NCBI GenBank assembly: GCA_008501585.1 | Contig: QQUN01000005.1 | Coordinates: 62,001 to 126,000 of the forward strand | Length of the DNA: 64,000 nt | Source: Pseudomonadota bacterium | GTDB lineage: Bacteria; Pseudomonadota; Gammaproteobacteria; Burkholderiales; Rhodocyclaceae | Direction of reading: 5' to 3' | Part shown: positions 22,217 through 32,548 of the stretch, piece by piece | How the letters are laid out: each line of letters opens with the position of its first letter | Position numbering within the stretch: position 1 is the first letter of the stretch | Program-made: the position numbers and the translations under genes | Notes under the pieces: generated by a model | Told to the model about the DNA's origin: nothing | The model's database searches: none | The model's input: the letters and a program-made list of their open reading frames with translations, nothing else

Positions 22217-22252
22217 TCGCATCTCGCAGGCGATCAAATAGTACGTAGAAAC

Positions 22253-22281
22253 TTGAACTTACGATGCGGCGTAGTTATAAT
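22253..22281 (+). promoter_or_regulatory. rpsO promoter
   Basis: TTGAAC (22253-22258), 17-bp spacer, consensus TATAAT (22276-22281). Located 46 bp before the rpsO start; gives rpsO-pnp expression independent of the rimP operon. Confidence 0.85.
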
Positions 22282-22326
22282 TCCCGCTTTTCCGAAAACC
22301 AGAATTCAACCAAAGAGTAACGTTAC

Positions 22327-22596
22327 ATGGCTCTCGACACAGCACAGAAAGCGCAGATTGTTGGTGATTTCCAGCGTGCGCAAGGCGACACTGGGTCTCC
22401 TGAAGTTCAGGTGGCACTGCTGACCGCCCGCATCAATGGCCTGACCGGTCACTTCAAGGCCAACGCCAAGGATCATCACTCCCGCCGCGGTCTGCTCAAG
22501 ATGGTGAGCTTGCGCCGTAAGCTGCTCGACTACCTCAAGCGCACGAACGCCGACGCATACCGTGCCCTGATCGAGCGCCTCGGTCTGCGCAAGTAA
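22327..22596 (+). CDS. rpsO: 30S ribosomal protein S15
   Basis: S15 is a primary 16S rRNA-binding protein of the platform. The 89-residue protein shows the classic [25 protein letters not shown] and [22 protein letters not shown] segments and ends LGLRK. It has a strong promoter of its own. In E. coli S15 represses its own translation through a leader pseudoknot; whether the 45-nt leader here can do so is not evident. Followed by a hairpin and then pnp, the conserved rpsO-pnp order. Confidence 0.98.
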   Translation: MALDTAQKAQIVGDFQRAQGDTGSPEVQVALLTARINGLTGHFKANAKDHHSRRGLLKMVSLRRKLLDYLKRTNADAYRALIERLGLRK

Positions 22597-22646
22597 GCGG
22601 AAGGTACTCGTGGCGACTGCGTCAGCAGCGTCTGCCCGCCGCATTG

Positions 22647-22682
22647 AAAGCCGGTGTGAGCCTTGCGGCCGCGCCGGCTTTT
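22647..22682 (+). terminator. rpsO-pnp intergenic terminator-like hairpin
   Basis: AAAGCCGG (22647-22654) pairs with CCGGCTTT (22674-22681), with a GC-rich interior and a short T4 tail (22679-22682). Matches the position of the leaky terminator between rpsO and pnp in E. coli, giving partial read-through to pnp. Confidence 0.7.
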
Positions 22683-22763
22683 GTCATTGATTTGCCGATT
22701 TCTCTCATAGTGCTAAGAAACCCGGCAGTTGTTGCCTGCTGCCTAACCTGAAAGGAAACTCCC

Positions 22764-24863
<2,100 letters not shown>

Positions 24864-24881
24864 TTCCGGGCCGGACATGAA

Positions 24882-24910
24882 AATAGGCACCCTCGGGTGC
24901 CTATTTTTTT
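24882..24910 (+). terminator. pnp terminator
   Basis: AATAGGCACC (24882-24891), CTCG-type loop, GGTGCCTATT (24896-24905) and continuing T-run to 24910. Ends the rpsO-pnp unit; dksA converges from the other side. Confidence 0.92.
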
Positions 24911-24956
24911 GCTGTCTGCCCGGCAACGCAAGGTGCCGGACGGAGCGAGCAGGGCC

Positions 24957-25382
24957 TTACTTGGCGACCTGGCGTTCGCGCATTTCCTCAAGGGTCTTGC
25001 AGTCGATGCACATGGTGGCGGTCGGGCGCGCTTCGAGGCGCTTCAGGCCGATTTCGACGCCACAGCTGTCACAGTAGCCGTATTCGCCGGATTCGATGCG
25101 GCCGAGCGCCTCGTCGATTTTCTTGATGAGCTTTCGCTCGCGGTCGCGGTTGCGCAGTTCCAGGGCGATATCGGACTCCTGGCTGGCACGGTCATTGGGG
25201 TCGGCGAACACCGTCGCTTCGTCCTGCATGGTGTGCACAGTACGCTCGATATCGTCCATCAGCTCGGCCTTGACCGTGCTGAGAATGTCGCGAAAATGCG
25301 CCTGCTGTTTCTCGCTCATATATTCTTCGCCTTTGGCGGCAACATAAGGCGGGAACTGTTTGTGCAGCGTATCGTCAGCCAT
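24957..25382 (-). CDS. dksA: RNA polymerase-binding transcription factor DksA
   Basis: DksA enters the RNA polymerase secondary channel and, with ppGpp, reprogrammes transcription in the stringent response. The 141-residue protein has the coiled coil with the tip motif DPNDRA (Asp61, Asp64, Ala66) and a four-cysteine zinc finger (C104, C107, C125, C128). The frame is open upstream as far as the tRNA-Pro gene, but homology starts at MADDTLHKQF, so the start at 25380-25382 was taken. Monocistronic, convergent with pnp and divergent from a tRNA cluster. Confidence 0.97.
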   Translation of the reverse strand: MADDTLHKQFPPYVAAKGEEYMSEKQQAHFRDILSTVKAELMDDIERTVHTMQDEATVFADPNDRASQESDIALELRNRDRERKLIKKIDEALGRIESGEYGYCDSCGVEIGLKRLEARPTATMCIDCKTLEEMRERQVAK

Positions 25383-25482
25383 GCCGTGGTACTCGTGGAT
25401 GTGTGAAGGCGATTTAATAGCAGAAAGCGGCAGGGGCCGCAAGTCAGACGAATTGGCGCAATAAACCGGCGAAAAAATGTGT

Positions 25483-25511
25483 TTGACGCCTTCGAAGACT
25501 GTGTGTAATAT
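25483..25511 (+). promoter_or_regulatory. Promoter of the tRNA-Pro/Arg/His cluster
   Basis: TTGACG (25483-25488), 17-bp spacer and TAATAT (25506-25511), 12 bp before mature tRNA-Pro, followed by a GC-rich discriminator (TCGCGCC) as expected for stringently controlled stable-RNA promoters. Confidence 0.85.
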
Positions 25512-25522
25512 TCGCGCCTTCT

Positions 25523-25599
25523 CGGGGTGTAGCGCAGTCCGGTAGCGCGCTTGCTTTGGGAGCAAGATGTCGGGGGTTCGAATCCCTCCACCCCGACCA
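25523..25599 (+). tRNA. tRNA-Pro (anticodon TGG)
   Basis: A 77-nt gene with encoded CCA. The acceptor arm CGGGGTG pairs with CACCCCG; anticodon stem CTTGC/GCAAG encloses a loop with TGG; the T-arm contains GTTCGAATC. First of three tRNAs sharing one promoter and terminator. Confidence 0.97.
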
Positions 25600-25626
25600 T
25601 GCTCACCCCGATTGTGCCCGGCGAAT

Positions 25627-25703
25627 CTGCCCGTAGCTCAATTGGATAGAGCACCGGCCTTCTAAGCCGGGGGTTGCAGGTTCGATCCCTGCCGGGCAGA
25701 CCA
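25627..25703 (+). tRNA. tRNA-Arg (anticodon TCT)
   Basis: A 77-nt gene with encoded CCA. Acceptor CTGCCCG pairs with CGGGCAG; anticodon stem CCGGC/GCCGG with loop CTTCTAA gives TCT; T-loop GTTCGATCC. Second in the cluster. Reads AGA/AGG codons, which are rare in this GC-rich genome. Confidence 0.97.
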
Positions 25704-25741
25704 GGTTTTCGATTGGCGTGAAAACGGCAATCAACGATAGT

Positions 25742-25818
25742 GGCGGCATTAGCTCAGTTGGTAGAGCATTGGATTGTGATTCCAAGGGTCACCGGTTCGA
25801 GACCGGTATGTCGCCCCA
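25742..25818 (+). tRNA. tRNA-His (anticodon GTG)
   Basis: A 77-nt gene including the extra G-1 (25742) opposite the discriminator C, the hallmark of tRNA-His. Acceptor GCGGCAT pairs with ATGTCGC (one G-T pair); anticodon stem TTGGA/TCCAA with GTG; CCA encoded. Confidence 0.97.
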
Positions 25819-25824
25819 AAACAG

Positions 25825-25856
25825 AAAAGCCCTCCGCGAATGCGGAGGGCTTTTTT
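25825..25856 (+). terminator. Terminator of the tRNA cluster
   Basis: AAGCCCTCCGC (25827-25837), GAAT loop, GCGGAGGGCTT (25842-25852) and a T-run to 25856. Strong intrinsic terminator 6 bp after tRNA-His. Confidence 0.95.
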
Positions 25857-25935
25857 ACGTCTACGGTTTCCAAAACGCATTTTCCGGTTGCTGTGCGTCA
25901 AGACAGGCGGGGAAGGGCTTGTCTATTATCCGGTC

Positions 25936-27342
25936 ATGAGCGCCGTATCGACCCACTTCAATTTGACGGCCCGTCTGGGGCAGATCATTGCGCATCTCGC
26001 CGAGGGATTGGTCGAGCGGGAAGATCTGGCACGGAAGATCTTTCTCGCCGCACTCGCCGGCGAGCACAGCCTGCTGATCGGGCCGCCCGGCACCGCCAAG
26101 AGTGCCTTGGCGCGGCGCCTGCACCTGGCGTTTGCCGACGGCCGCTATTTCGAGCGGCTGCTGACCCGCTTCTCGGTGCCTGAAGAGTTGTTCGGGCCCT
26201 TGTCCATCAGTGCGCTGGAGCAGGATCGCTACGAGCGCCATGTGGCCGGTTTTCTGCCCGACGCCCGCATCGCATTCATCGACGAAGTGTTCAAGGCCAA
26301 CAGCGCCATCCTCAATGCCTTGCTCACCCTGCTCAACGAGCGCGAGTTCGACAATGGCGCGGGGCGGATGGCGTGTCCGCTGGTGTCGGTCGTGGGGGCG
26401 AGCAACGCCGTGCCGGACGATGACGCCGCAGAGGCTTTCTTCGACCGGTTCCTGATGCGACTGGTGGTCACACCGGTCAGCGCGGACGGCTTCGGCGCGC
26501 TGCTGGCCGCGCAACCGGAGCACCATGCCGGCCCCTTTGCCGAGGCCTTGTCCGACGACGAATTGCAGGCGCTGGCCGCCCAGGCCCGTGCGGTGCATTT
26601 GCCGCCCGCCGTGCTGACCAGCCTGGCCGCGGTCCGCGAGGCGCTGGCAGCGCAGTCGCTGCCCGTCTCCGACCGGCGCTGGGTGAAGATCGTGGCACTG
26701 CTGAAAACGGCCGCGGCCAGCGAGGCGCGCAGCGAGGTGTCGATCTGGGATCTGGCCCTGCTGCCCCCGTGTGTGGCGGTTGACGCGCCGGGGCAGGCGG
26801 CCGTGGCCGACTGGCTGCTGGCGCATTTGGGGGTGGGGCAGGCCACCTCGCCACCGCGCCTGACGCGTGTTGTCGAAGCGTTCGAGGCGCAACTGGCCGC
26901 CGAACTCAAAGCCAATGACCTGGACTATGACGCCGACGGCCGGCTGCGCTTCTCCGCCGGCGAGCTGGCGCACGAGATCGGCGACGCCAAAGGCGGCGCG
27001 GGCGCGCTGCGCATGACTTACCAGCGCAAACGGCGCTACGGTGCCTGCCATATCCAGGCGCGGACCCACCAGGCCGATCTGCTGATCGAGCGCATTGCGC
27101 AATACCGTTCCGAGATCGCGGGCCGCATCGCCGCCCTGGCGCGCTATGTTGAACACAGCCTCTGGCTCGGCCCGGGTTTTGCCGATGCGGCCACCCGGCG
27201 ACTGGGCGAGACCTTGCAGGCCATCGACCAATTGCATGAGCGCGCCGTCGCTGCCCGCGGCGGCTTTGCCGCGCTGCCGCGGCTGGCGCAGGATGCGGGC
27301 ACTGTGCCCGATCCGATCGTCCACGAGGCCTGGGACGGCTGA
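25936..27342 (+). CDS. MoxR-family AAA+ ATPase, RavA-like
   Basis: A 468-residue AAA+ ATPase of the MoxR group. Walker A GPPGTAKSALARR (about residue 52), the MoxR insert FSVPEELFGPLSISAL, Walker B IAFIDEVFKANSAILNALL and sensor 1 ASNAVPDD are clear. Pattern and length match E. coli RavA (498 residues), including the SDRRWVKIVALLKTAA sensor-2 region. MoxR ATPases work with VWA-domain partners as metal-cofactor or complex-assembly chaperones; E. coli RavA-ViaA has been linked to respiratory complexes. Start ATG 25936 was chosen; the frame extends back into the tRNA terminator. The ViaA-like partner starts 2 bp after its stop. Confidence 0.85.
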   Translation: MSAVSTHFNLTARLGQIIAHLAEGLVEREDLARKIFLAALAGEHSLLIGPPGTAKSALARRLHLAFADGRYFERLLTRFSVPEELFGPLSISALEQDRYERHVAGFLPDARIAFIDEVFKANSAILNALLTLLNEREFDNGAGRMACPLVSVVGASNAVPDDDAAEAFFDRFLMRLVVTPVSADGFGALLAAQPEHHAGPFAEALSDDELQALAAQARAVHLPPAVLTSLAAVREALAAQSLPVSDRRWVKIVALLKTAAASEARSEVSIWDLALLPPCVAVDAPGQAAVADWLLAHLGVGQATSPPRLTRVVEAFEAQLAAELKANDLDYDADGRLRFSAGELAHEIGDAKGGAGALRMTYQRKRRYGACHIQARTHQADLLIERIAQYRSEIAGRIAALARYVEHSLWLGPGFADAATRRLGETLQAIDQLHERAVAARGGFAALPRLAQDAGTVPDPIVHEAWDG

Positions 27343-27344
27343 GT

Positions 27345-28925
27345 ATGGCCGAGGCTGCTCTCCCGGCCGCGACGCCGATCCTGTTCGCGTCGCTGGAAGC
27401 GCAACTCGATGCGCTCGACCGGCTCCCTCGTGGCCTGTGGCTGGGCGGCATGACCCATTCGGTCGGCGAACTGGCCCTGCGCCTGACCACGCTCGATCGG
27501 TTGCGCGCGCAACTGGCCAGTGGCGCGCTGCCGCCCGAGGCGGACTGGTGCTGGCCCGGTACGCCATTGGCGGTTGGCGTGGTGTCGCGGATCGAGCAAC
27601 TGGGGCTGGCCAACCACTGCCAGCGCGAGCCGGCATTGGCCGATACCGTCTTGATGAGTCTTCTCTTTCATCTTGATCTGATCGCTGACTATCAGGATCG
27701 TGGCGCCGCGCCCGCGGTGGCGGCGCAGATGGCGCTCGACGCCTTTAGCGCCGACTGGCAGGCCCGTTGCGGCGTGATGGATGAACTGGCGGCGGTGCTC
27801 GGCGTGGTGCCCGAGCTGGCAGGCAACGACCGCTGGGACGCGCTCGCCGGCATGTTGCGCAGCACGCAATGGCAGGCCGTTGTCGAGGCGCGGCAAGCCA
27901 TGGGGCAACTGCCTGCGCTGGCCGCCGTCATCGAGGCGCTGGGGCGTGCTCAGGCCACGCCGCCCGACGCGTCCTTGCCCCAGGGCCGGCAGGCGTCCGC
28001 CGCGGCGGTGCCGGCGCACAGCACGCAAACCCGTTGCATCCGTGTGCCCGATCTGCCGGGCGAAACCCGGGGCATCCAGCGCTCGGCCCGCATCAGCCGC
28101 ATGTTGCCCGCGGAGGCTGCGCTGCTGGGGCATCCGCGCCTGCGCCTGGTGTGGCATGCCCGCCGCGCCGAACGCACCCTGCTGAGCTATGAGGACGACG
28201 ACCTGATGTCGGAGACCGTGCGGCACACCGCGATGGTTCCCGCGCCTGCGCCCGCAACGCGTCCGGCAGTGCGGCCGCGGCGCGGCCCGATGCTGGTGTG
28301 TGTCGACACCTCCGGCTCCATGCAGGGGGCGGCCGAAGCGGTCGCCAAGGCGGTGGTGCTGGAGGCAGCGTGCCGTGCCCATGCCCAGGGCCGTGATTGT
28401 CGGGTGTTTGCCTTCGGCGGGCCCGACGAAGTGCTGGAGATGGTGTTGTCGATGGATGCGGATGGTGTGCTGCAACTGACGCGTTTCCTCGGCCAGGCCT
28501 TTGGCGGTGGCACCGACATCGGCGCGCCGCTGGCGCGTTGCCTCGATGCCCTGGCGAGCGCGCGCTGGCGAAACGCCGACATCCTGCTCGCCACCGACGG
28601 GGCCTTCGGCGCCACCCCGGCGCTGGCCGCGCGGCTGGCCGAGGCCAAGGCCGCAAGCGGCGTGCGTGTGCAGGGGGTGCTGATTGCCGATCGTGAGACC
28701 ATCGGCCTGCTCGAACTGTCCGACGCCATCTTCTGGGTGCGTGACTGGCGTCGCTTCGGCGCCACCGAGGCGGCCTCGCCGGTGCACAGCAAGAGCCTGA
28801 CGGCAGACTATTTTCCCGGTGCCTTGCGCACCGACGACAACCGGCGCCACACCGTGTCCGGCCAGGCCGCCTCGCACGCCGTGCGCGCCGGCCAGCGGGC
28901 GCAACGGCGGCCGCCCGAGGAGTGA
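27345..28925 (+). CDS. VWA-domain protein, ViaA-like partner of the MoxR ATPase
   Basis: A 526-residue protein with a C-terminal von Willebrand A domain (about residues 310-490) carrying a complete MIDAS: DTSGSMQG, GGGTDI and a later TDGAF. The segment ISRMLPAEAALLGHPRL followed by ERTLLSYE resembles the corresponding part of E. coli ViaA, and the N-terminal half is helical. It likely acts as the cytosolic substrate adaptor of the preceding RavA-like ATPase, with Mg-dependent ligand binding. It lies 2 bp after that gene and its stop is 2 bp before the DUF364 gene, so the three are one operon. Confidence 0.85.
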   Translation: MAEAALPAATPILFASLEAQLDALDRLPRGLWLGGMTHSVGELALRLTTLDRLRAQLASGALPPEADWCWPGTPLAVGVVSRIEQLGLANHCQREPALADTVLMSLLFHLDLIADYQDRGAAPAVAAQMALDAFSADWQARCGVMDELAAVLGVVPELAGNDRWDALAGMLRSTQWQAVVEARQAMGQLPALAAVIEALGRAQATPPDASLPQGRQASAAAVPAHSTQTRCIRVPDLPGETRGIQRSARISRMLPAEAALLGHPRLRLVWHARRAERTLLSYEDDDLMSETVRHTAMVPAPAPATRPAVRPRRGPMLVCVDTSGSMQGAAEAVAKAVVLEAACRAHAQGRDCRVFAFGGPDEVLEMVLSMDADGVLQLTRFLGQAFGGGTDIGAPLARCLDALASARWRNADILLATDGAFGATPALAARLAEAKAASGVRVQGVLIADRETIGLLELSDAIFWVRDWRRFGATEAASPVHSKSLTADYFPGALRTDDNRRHTVSGQAASHAVRAGQRAQRRPPEE

Positions 28926-28927
28926 AC

Positions 28928-29761
28928 ATGCAGTTTGCCGAAGCCTATCTGGCGCAACTGGCGCAGGTCGAGGCGCGACATCGCCTGCCCGCGGTGCGAG
29001 CGCTGCATCTGCCGCCGATCGCGGCGGCGCAGAGCAAGAACGGCGAGTTCTGTGCCATCGAGCTCGAGGACGGCTCGCTCGGGCTGTCCTACGTGCTGCT
29101 CGATGACACCTTGCGCCGGCTGCTGGCCAGCAATGCCGGTGCCGGGGTGGTGGGCCTGCCCGCCATGCAACTGGCGCGCGCCTATGCCACCGGCCGCGGC
29201 GTCGAGCGCACGCTGGGTTTCGCCGCCGCCAACGCGATCACCCGCCATTTTCTCGACCGGGTGGGATATGCGCCGCCCGACAGCGCCGACTCGGTGGGCG
29301 CGCTGGCGCCCATGGCGGGGGACCGCATCGGCATGATCGGCTATTTCCGGCCGCTGGCCGAGCGCATCGTGGACACGGGGGCGCAGCTGGTGGTGGTCGA
29401 ACTGAATGCCGCGCTGGCTGGCGCCCAGGCCGGTTATGAGGTCACCACCGATGCCGAGGTGCTGGGCGCGTGCAACAAGGTGTTGTCGACCAGCACCATC
29501 TTGCTCAACGACACGCTCGATCGCATGCTCGCGCGGTGTGCCGGCGCGGGGCGGATCGCGTTGATCGGCCCCAGCGCCGGTTGCCTGCCCGATGCGTTGT
29601 TCGCCCGCGGCGTGAGTTCGCTTGGCGGGAGCTGGGTGACGGATCCGGCCGGTTTCGTCGAGGCGCTGAATGCCGGCGAGGGCTGGAGCCGATACGCCCG
29701 CAAGAGCGTAGTGAGCGCGCAGGACTGGCCGGGTTTCGCCAGCTTGCTGGCGCGGCTTTAG
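28928..29761 (+). CDS. DUF364 (heavy-metal-chelation-like) Rossmann-fold protein
   Basis: A 277-residue cytoplasmic protein with an N-terminal DUF4213-type region (GFAAANAITRHFLDRVGY) and a C-terminal DUF364 region (MIGYFRPL, then LIGPSAGCLPDALFARGVS and GGSWVTDP). The family has been called putative heavy-metal chelation on structural grounds; no biochemical role is established. I chose ATG 28928, with GAGGAG five nt upstream, over a GTG at 28922. Its position after a MoxR ATPase and a VWA protein makes it a candidate client or metal handler. Its stop overlaps by 4 bp the stop of the convergent VOC gene. Confidence 0.78.
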   Translation: MQFAEAYLAQLAQVEARHRLPAVRALHLPPIAAAQSKNGEFCAIELEDGSLGLSYVLLDDTLRRLLASNAGAGVVGLPAMQLARAYATGRGVERTLGFAAANAITRHFLDRVGYAPPDSADSVGALAPMAGDRIGMIGYFRPLAERIVDTGAQLVVVELNAALAGAQAGYEVTTDAEVLGACNKVLSTSTILLNDTLDRMLARCAGAGRIALIGPSAGCLPDALFARGVSSLGGSWVTDPAGFVEALNAGEGWSRYARKSVVSAQDWPGFASLLARL

Positions 29762-30138
29762 GCCGGGTTGGATACTTCGATCAGGTTGCCGTCCGGGTCG
29801 CGGAAGTACACCGACCGGATCGGCCCGGTGGCCCCGGTGCGCGCCACCGGCCCCTCGAGCAGCGGCACGCCGCACATCTCGAGATGGGTGATGACATCGG
29901 CCAGCGGAGTGCGGGCAATGAAGCACAGGTCTGCGCTCCCCGGCAGGGGCGTGGTGGCATGCGGACGCAGTTCGGCGTGGTGCCGGTGCAGGTTGATCTT
30001 CTGCTGGCCAAAGCGCAGCGCCACGCGCCCTTCGCCGAAGACGAGTTTCTCCATGCCCATGACGCGGGTGTAGAAAGCGCAGCTGGTGTCGATGTCGGCG
30101 ACGGTCAGCACCAGATGGTCGAGGTGGTCGATGTGCAT
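29758..30138 (-). CDS. VOC-family (glyoxalase/dioxygenase fold) protein
   Basis: A 126-residue vicinal-oxygen-chelate protein: HIDHLDHLVLTVADID opens the first beta-alpha-beta module with a metal-ligand His, and SVYFRDPDGNLIEV closes the second with a conserved Glu. Such single-domain proteins include glyoxalase I, fosfomycin-resistance enzymes and virulence protein-like VOCs; the substrate cannot be told. It is the last gene of a three-gene minus-strand operon, its ATG overlapping the previous stop by one base. Confidence 0.88.
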   Translation of the reverse strand: MHIDHLDHLVLTVADIDTSCAFYTRVMGMEKLVFGEGRVALRFGQQKINLHRHHAELRPHATTPLPGSADLCFIARTPLADVITHLEMCGVPLLEGPVARTGATGPIRSVYFRDPDGNLIEVSNPA

Positions 30139-30611
30139 CAGATCTCCCGGGTTTCGCCGTCGATGATGAAACCGATGGTACGCCGCGGCGCTTCGGCCTC
30201 CACCTTGGCGACATAGCACAACAACTGCACCGACGACTGATGCGCCAGCAGCATGCATGGCGCGCCGTTGAGCGTGCCCTCGATGCGGATGCCGTGAAAG
30301 CTCTCTTCGGCCAGCAGGGTGACGTTGATCTGCACGCCGCCGTGGAGGATGGCCAGGATCGCCGGTTGCGCGTCGTCCGGCACCTGCGCCCGCCACTCGG
30401 CAATGGTGTCGGCCAGGCGGCGCATCAGCGCCCCGGCCGATTGATACAGATTCTGCTCTGCCGGATGCACCGGCCGGGCCGGCGCCGCCTGTGGCACCAC
30501 CGGGCCGGGTGGCACGGGGCAGTGCATGGGAGACGGCTGGGTTGCGCGGATGCGGGCGATCATCTCGTCCGGGCCGAGGGCGACGGTGGTGGTGTCCTTT
30601 CTGGCTGCCAT
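30138..30611 (-). CDS. Hypothetical protein (157 residues)
   Basis: I do not recognise this protein. The first 55 residues are Pro/Ala-rich and probably disordered; from about residue 55 there is a compact domain with a helix (YQSAGALMRRLADTIAEWR), the strand LAILHGGVQINVTLL and alternating strands ending RTIGFIIDGETREI. No signal peptide or membrane segment is seen. It overlaps the VOC gene by one base and follows a predicted membrane protein by 6 bp, so the three are probably co-expressed. Codon use is like its neighbours, so it looks like a real native gene. Confidence 0.65.
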   Translation of the reverse strand: MAARKDTTTVALGPDEMIARIRATQPSPMHCPVPPGPVVPQAAPARPVHPAEQNLYQSAGALMRRLADTIAEWRAQVPDDAQPAILAILHGGVQINVTLLAEESFHGIRIEGTLNGAPCMLLAHQSSVQLLCYVAKVEAEAPRRTIGFIIDGETREI

Positions 30612-30617
30612 GGCGAA

Positions 30618-31262
30618 TCACAGTCCTCGTATCAGGTCGGCGACAAGGCGTTCGAGCGGTGCGAGCAGTTCGGGCGACGTGCGGCGCACCAGCACATACA
30701 GCAGCAGTGCAATGGCGAGGCCGATGGCCGCCCGGCTCAGCCCGCTGCCGCCCCCGCCACGCGGCAGGCGCTGCAGTCCGATGGCCAGGGCGGTGGCCTG
30801 GGTGTGGTCGGGTTCGGGCGTTGTCCGGTGCACATGGGTGGGGTGCGCGTGCGCCGTCGTGGTGCCGGCCGCGGCACCCGTCATGAATTCGGCCAGGCGG
30901 CCGCTGAGCTGGACGACATGCCGGCCATGGGTGAGCACCGTCGCGCTGGCGCCGTCGCGTTGCTGCGTGGTGGCGTTGCGCGGCAGCCAGACCAGGCCGC
31001 CGCCGAAGATCGGGTGCATCTGCACGGCGTGGCCGCCAGCGTATTCCACCACCCGCACGCAGTTGGTGGCGCGTGCACCGTTGATCACCGCGTTGCCATA
31101 GCCCGACTTGCGCACGGCCGGGCCGGCATCGGCGGGCACGGTGTCGGTCATGCGCGAGACGCGCCGCAGCACGCGCATGATGCCGCGCCAGAGGAACAGG
31201 AAGGCGAGCAGGGCGACAATCAGCCCGAAAGGGATGGGCAGATGGTTGAGCAGATCGTGCAT
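30618..31262 (-). CDS. Hypothetical two-helix membrane protein
   Basis: I do not recognise this 214-residue protein. It has an N-terminal membrane helix (about residues 9-27, PIPFGLIVALLAFLFLW) followed by basic residues, a soluble central part (about 40-150) with a His-rich tract (AHAHPTHVHRTT) and a C-terminal membrane helix (about 178-195) with a basic anchor. The start ATG at 31260-31262 was chosen because upstream frame is Arg/Pro-rich and unlike a protein. First gene of the minus-strand operon with the hypothetical and VOC genes; divergent from the methyltransferase gene. Confidence 0.6.
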   Translation of the reverse strand: MHDLLNHLPIPFGLIVALLAFLFLWRGIMRVLRRVSRMTDTVPADAGPAVRKSGYGNAVINGARATNCVRVVEYAGGHAVQMHPIFGGGLVWLPRNATTQQRDGASATVLTHGRHVVQLSGRLAEFMTGAAAGTTTAHAHPTHVHRTTPEPDHTQATALAIGLQRLPRGGGGSGLSRAAIGLAIALLLYVLVRRTSPELLAPLERLVADLIRGL

Positions 31263-31390
31263 GACGGCAGCCGCAGGGCAGGACGGCCAGCCTAGCCGAG
31301 CCGGTCGGCCGAGGGCAAGCCCGAGCGCGTACAATCCGCCCGTTCGGCGGCGATTGCCGCGCCGCCCTGAAATCAAGCGAGACCAATTCG

Positions 31391-32545
31391 ATGACAACCC
31401 ACCCTGCACCCCCCCCAACGCTGCCGATCATCGAATGGCAGGAGGGCGGGCAGCCTCGACGCGCGCAGTGGCGTTCGGAGCGGGGTGCGCCCCCGCCGCG
31501 CCGGGTCGTCCTGGCCGACGATACGCTCAAGGCAGACGCGGCCTACCGGCTGGCCTGCGAGGGCACGGCGATGCTGTGGCAGGGCGATTATCACAATGCC
31601 CGCCAGCTGCTGCAGGCCATGACGCGGCGCGTCCAGCGCGGCCGCCGCAGCCTGGCGGGCGACAAAACCCTGGCCGAGCGGTTTCATCTGCACCGCCAGG
31701 CCCAGGCGCAGCAGGCGCGTACGCTGGGCATGTTGCTGGTGCCGGTGTCGGCCGGACACCACATCCCCTTGCGCCGTGCGCCGGAGGTGGCACCGGCCTG
31801 CACTGCGGTGTTCGGGGCGGCGGAGTCGGATTACGTGATGTCGCTGCGCGAATTGCTCGGCCTGGTCGGGGCCTGGCAGTGGCGGCTCAAGGGGGTGGAG
31901 GTGGCGGCGCTGGGCGGGCGGATTGTGCCGCACTACGGGGTGTTCTCGCCGATTCGCGGCGAGTATGTGGATCTGGTGGCGCAGGCGCCGCTGCCGGCGA
32001 CCACGCGGGCCTTCGATATCGGCACCGGCTCCGGCGTCCTCGCCGCGGTGCTGGCGCGGCGTGGCGTGGCCCAGGTGGTGGCGACCGACATGGACCCCCG
32101 CGCACTGGCCTGTGCGGCGGACAACCTGGCGCAACTCGGCTTGGCCGCGCGGGTGTCGCTGGTCGAGGCCGATCTGTTCCCCGAGGGGCGTGCGCCGCTG
32201 GTGGTGTGCAACCCGCCGTGGGTGCCGGCACGCCCTTCGGCGCCCATCGAGGCGGCGGTGTACGACCCGGACAGCCGCATGCTGCGCGGCTTTCTGGCCG
32301 GCCTGGCCGATCATCTCGCGCCGGGCGGCGAGGGCTGGCTGATCCTCTCCGACCTGGCCGAGCATCTCGGCCTGCGCTCGCGCGAGGAATTGCTTGGGTG
32401 GATCGACGCGGCCGGCCTGGTGGTGCGTGAGCGGCACGAGATCCGCCCGCGCCACGGCAAGGCGCTGGACACCGACGACCCGCTGCATGCCGCGCGCGCG
32501 GCCGAGGTGACCGCGCTGTGGCGGCTGGTGGCCAGGGCGGCGTGA
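31391..32545 (+). CDS. Class I SAM-dependent methyltransferase (HemK/PrmB-like)
   Basis: A 384-residue methyltransferase. Motif I is FDIGTGSGVLAAVL (about residues 212-225), the acidic motif II is ATDMDPRAL, and the NPPW tetrapeptide (about 277) marks N-methylation of an amide or base nitrogen, as in PrmB/PrmC or RsmC-type enzymes. The N-terminal 200 residues are a family-specific domain that I cannot name. Substrate could be a ribosomal protein, release factor or RNA. It is monocistronic, ending 3 bp before the convergent response regulator. Confidence 0.85.
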   Translation: MTTHPAPPPTLPIIEWQEGGQPRRAQWRSERGAPPPRRVVLADDTLKADAAYRLACEGTAMLWQGDYHNARQLLQAMTRRVQRGRRSLAGDKTLAERFHLHRQAQAQQARTLGMLLVPVSAGHHIPLRRAPEVAPACTAVFGAAESDYVMSLRELLGLVGAWQWRLKGVEVAALGGRIVPHYGVFSPIRGEYVDLVAQAPLPATTRAFDIGTGSGVLAAVLARRGVAQVVATDMDPRALACAADNLAQLGLAARVSLVEADLFPEGRAPLVVCNPPWVPARPSAPIEAAVYDPDSRMLRGFLAGLADHLAPGGEGWLILSDLAEHLGLRSREELLGWIDAAGLVVRERHEIRPRHGKALDTDDPLHAARAAEVTALWRLVARAA

Positions 32546-32548
32546 GCG

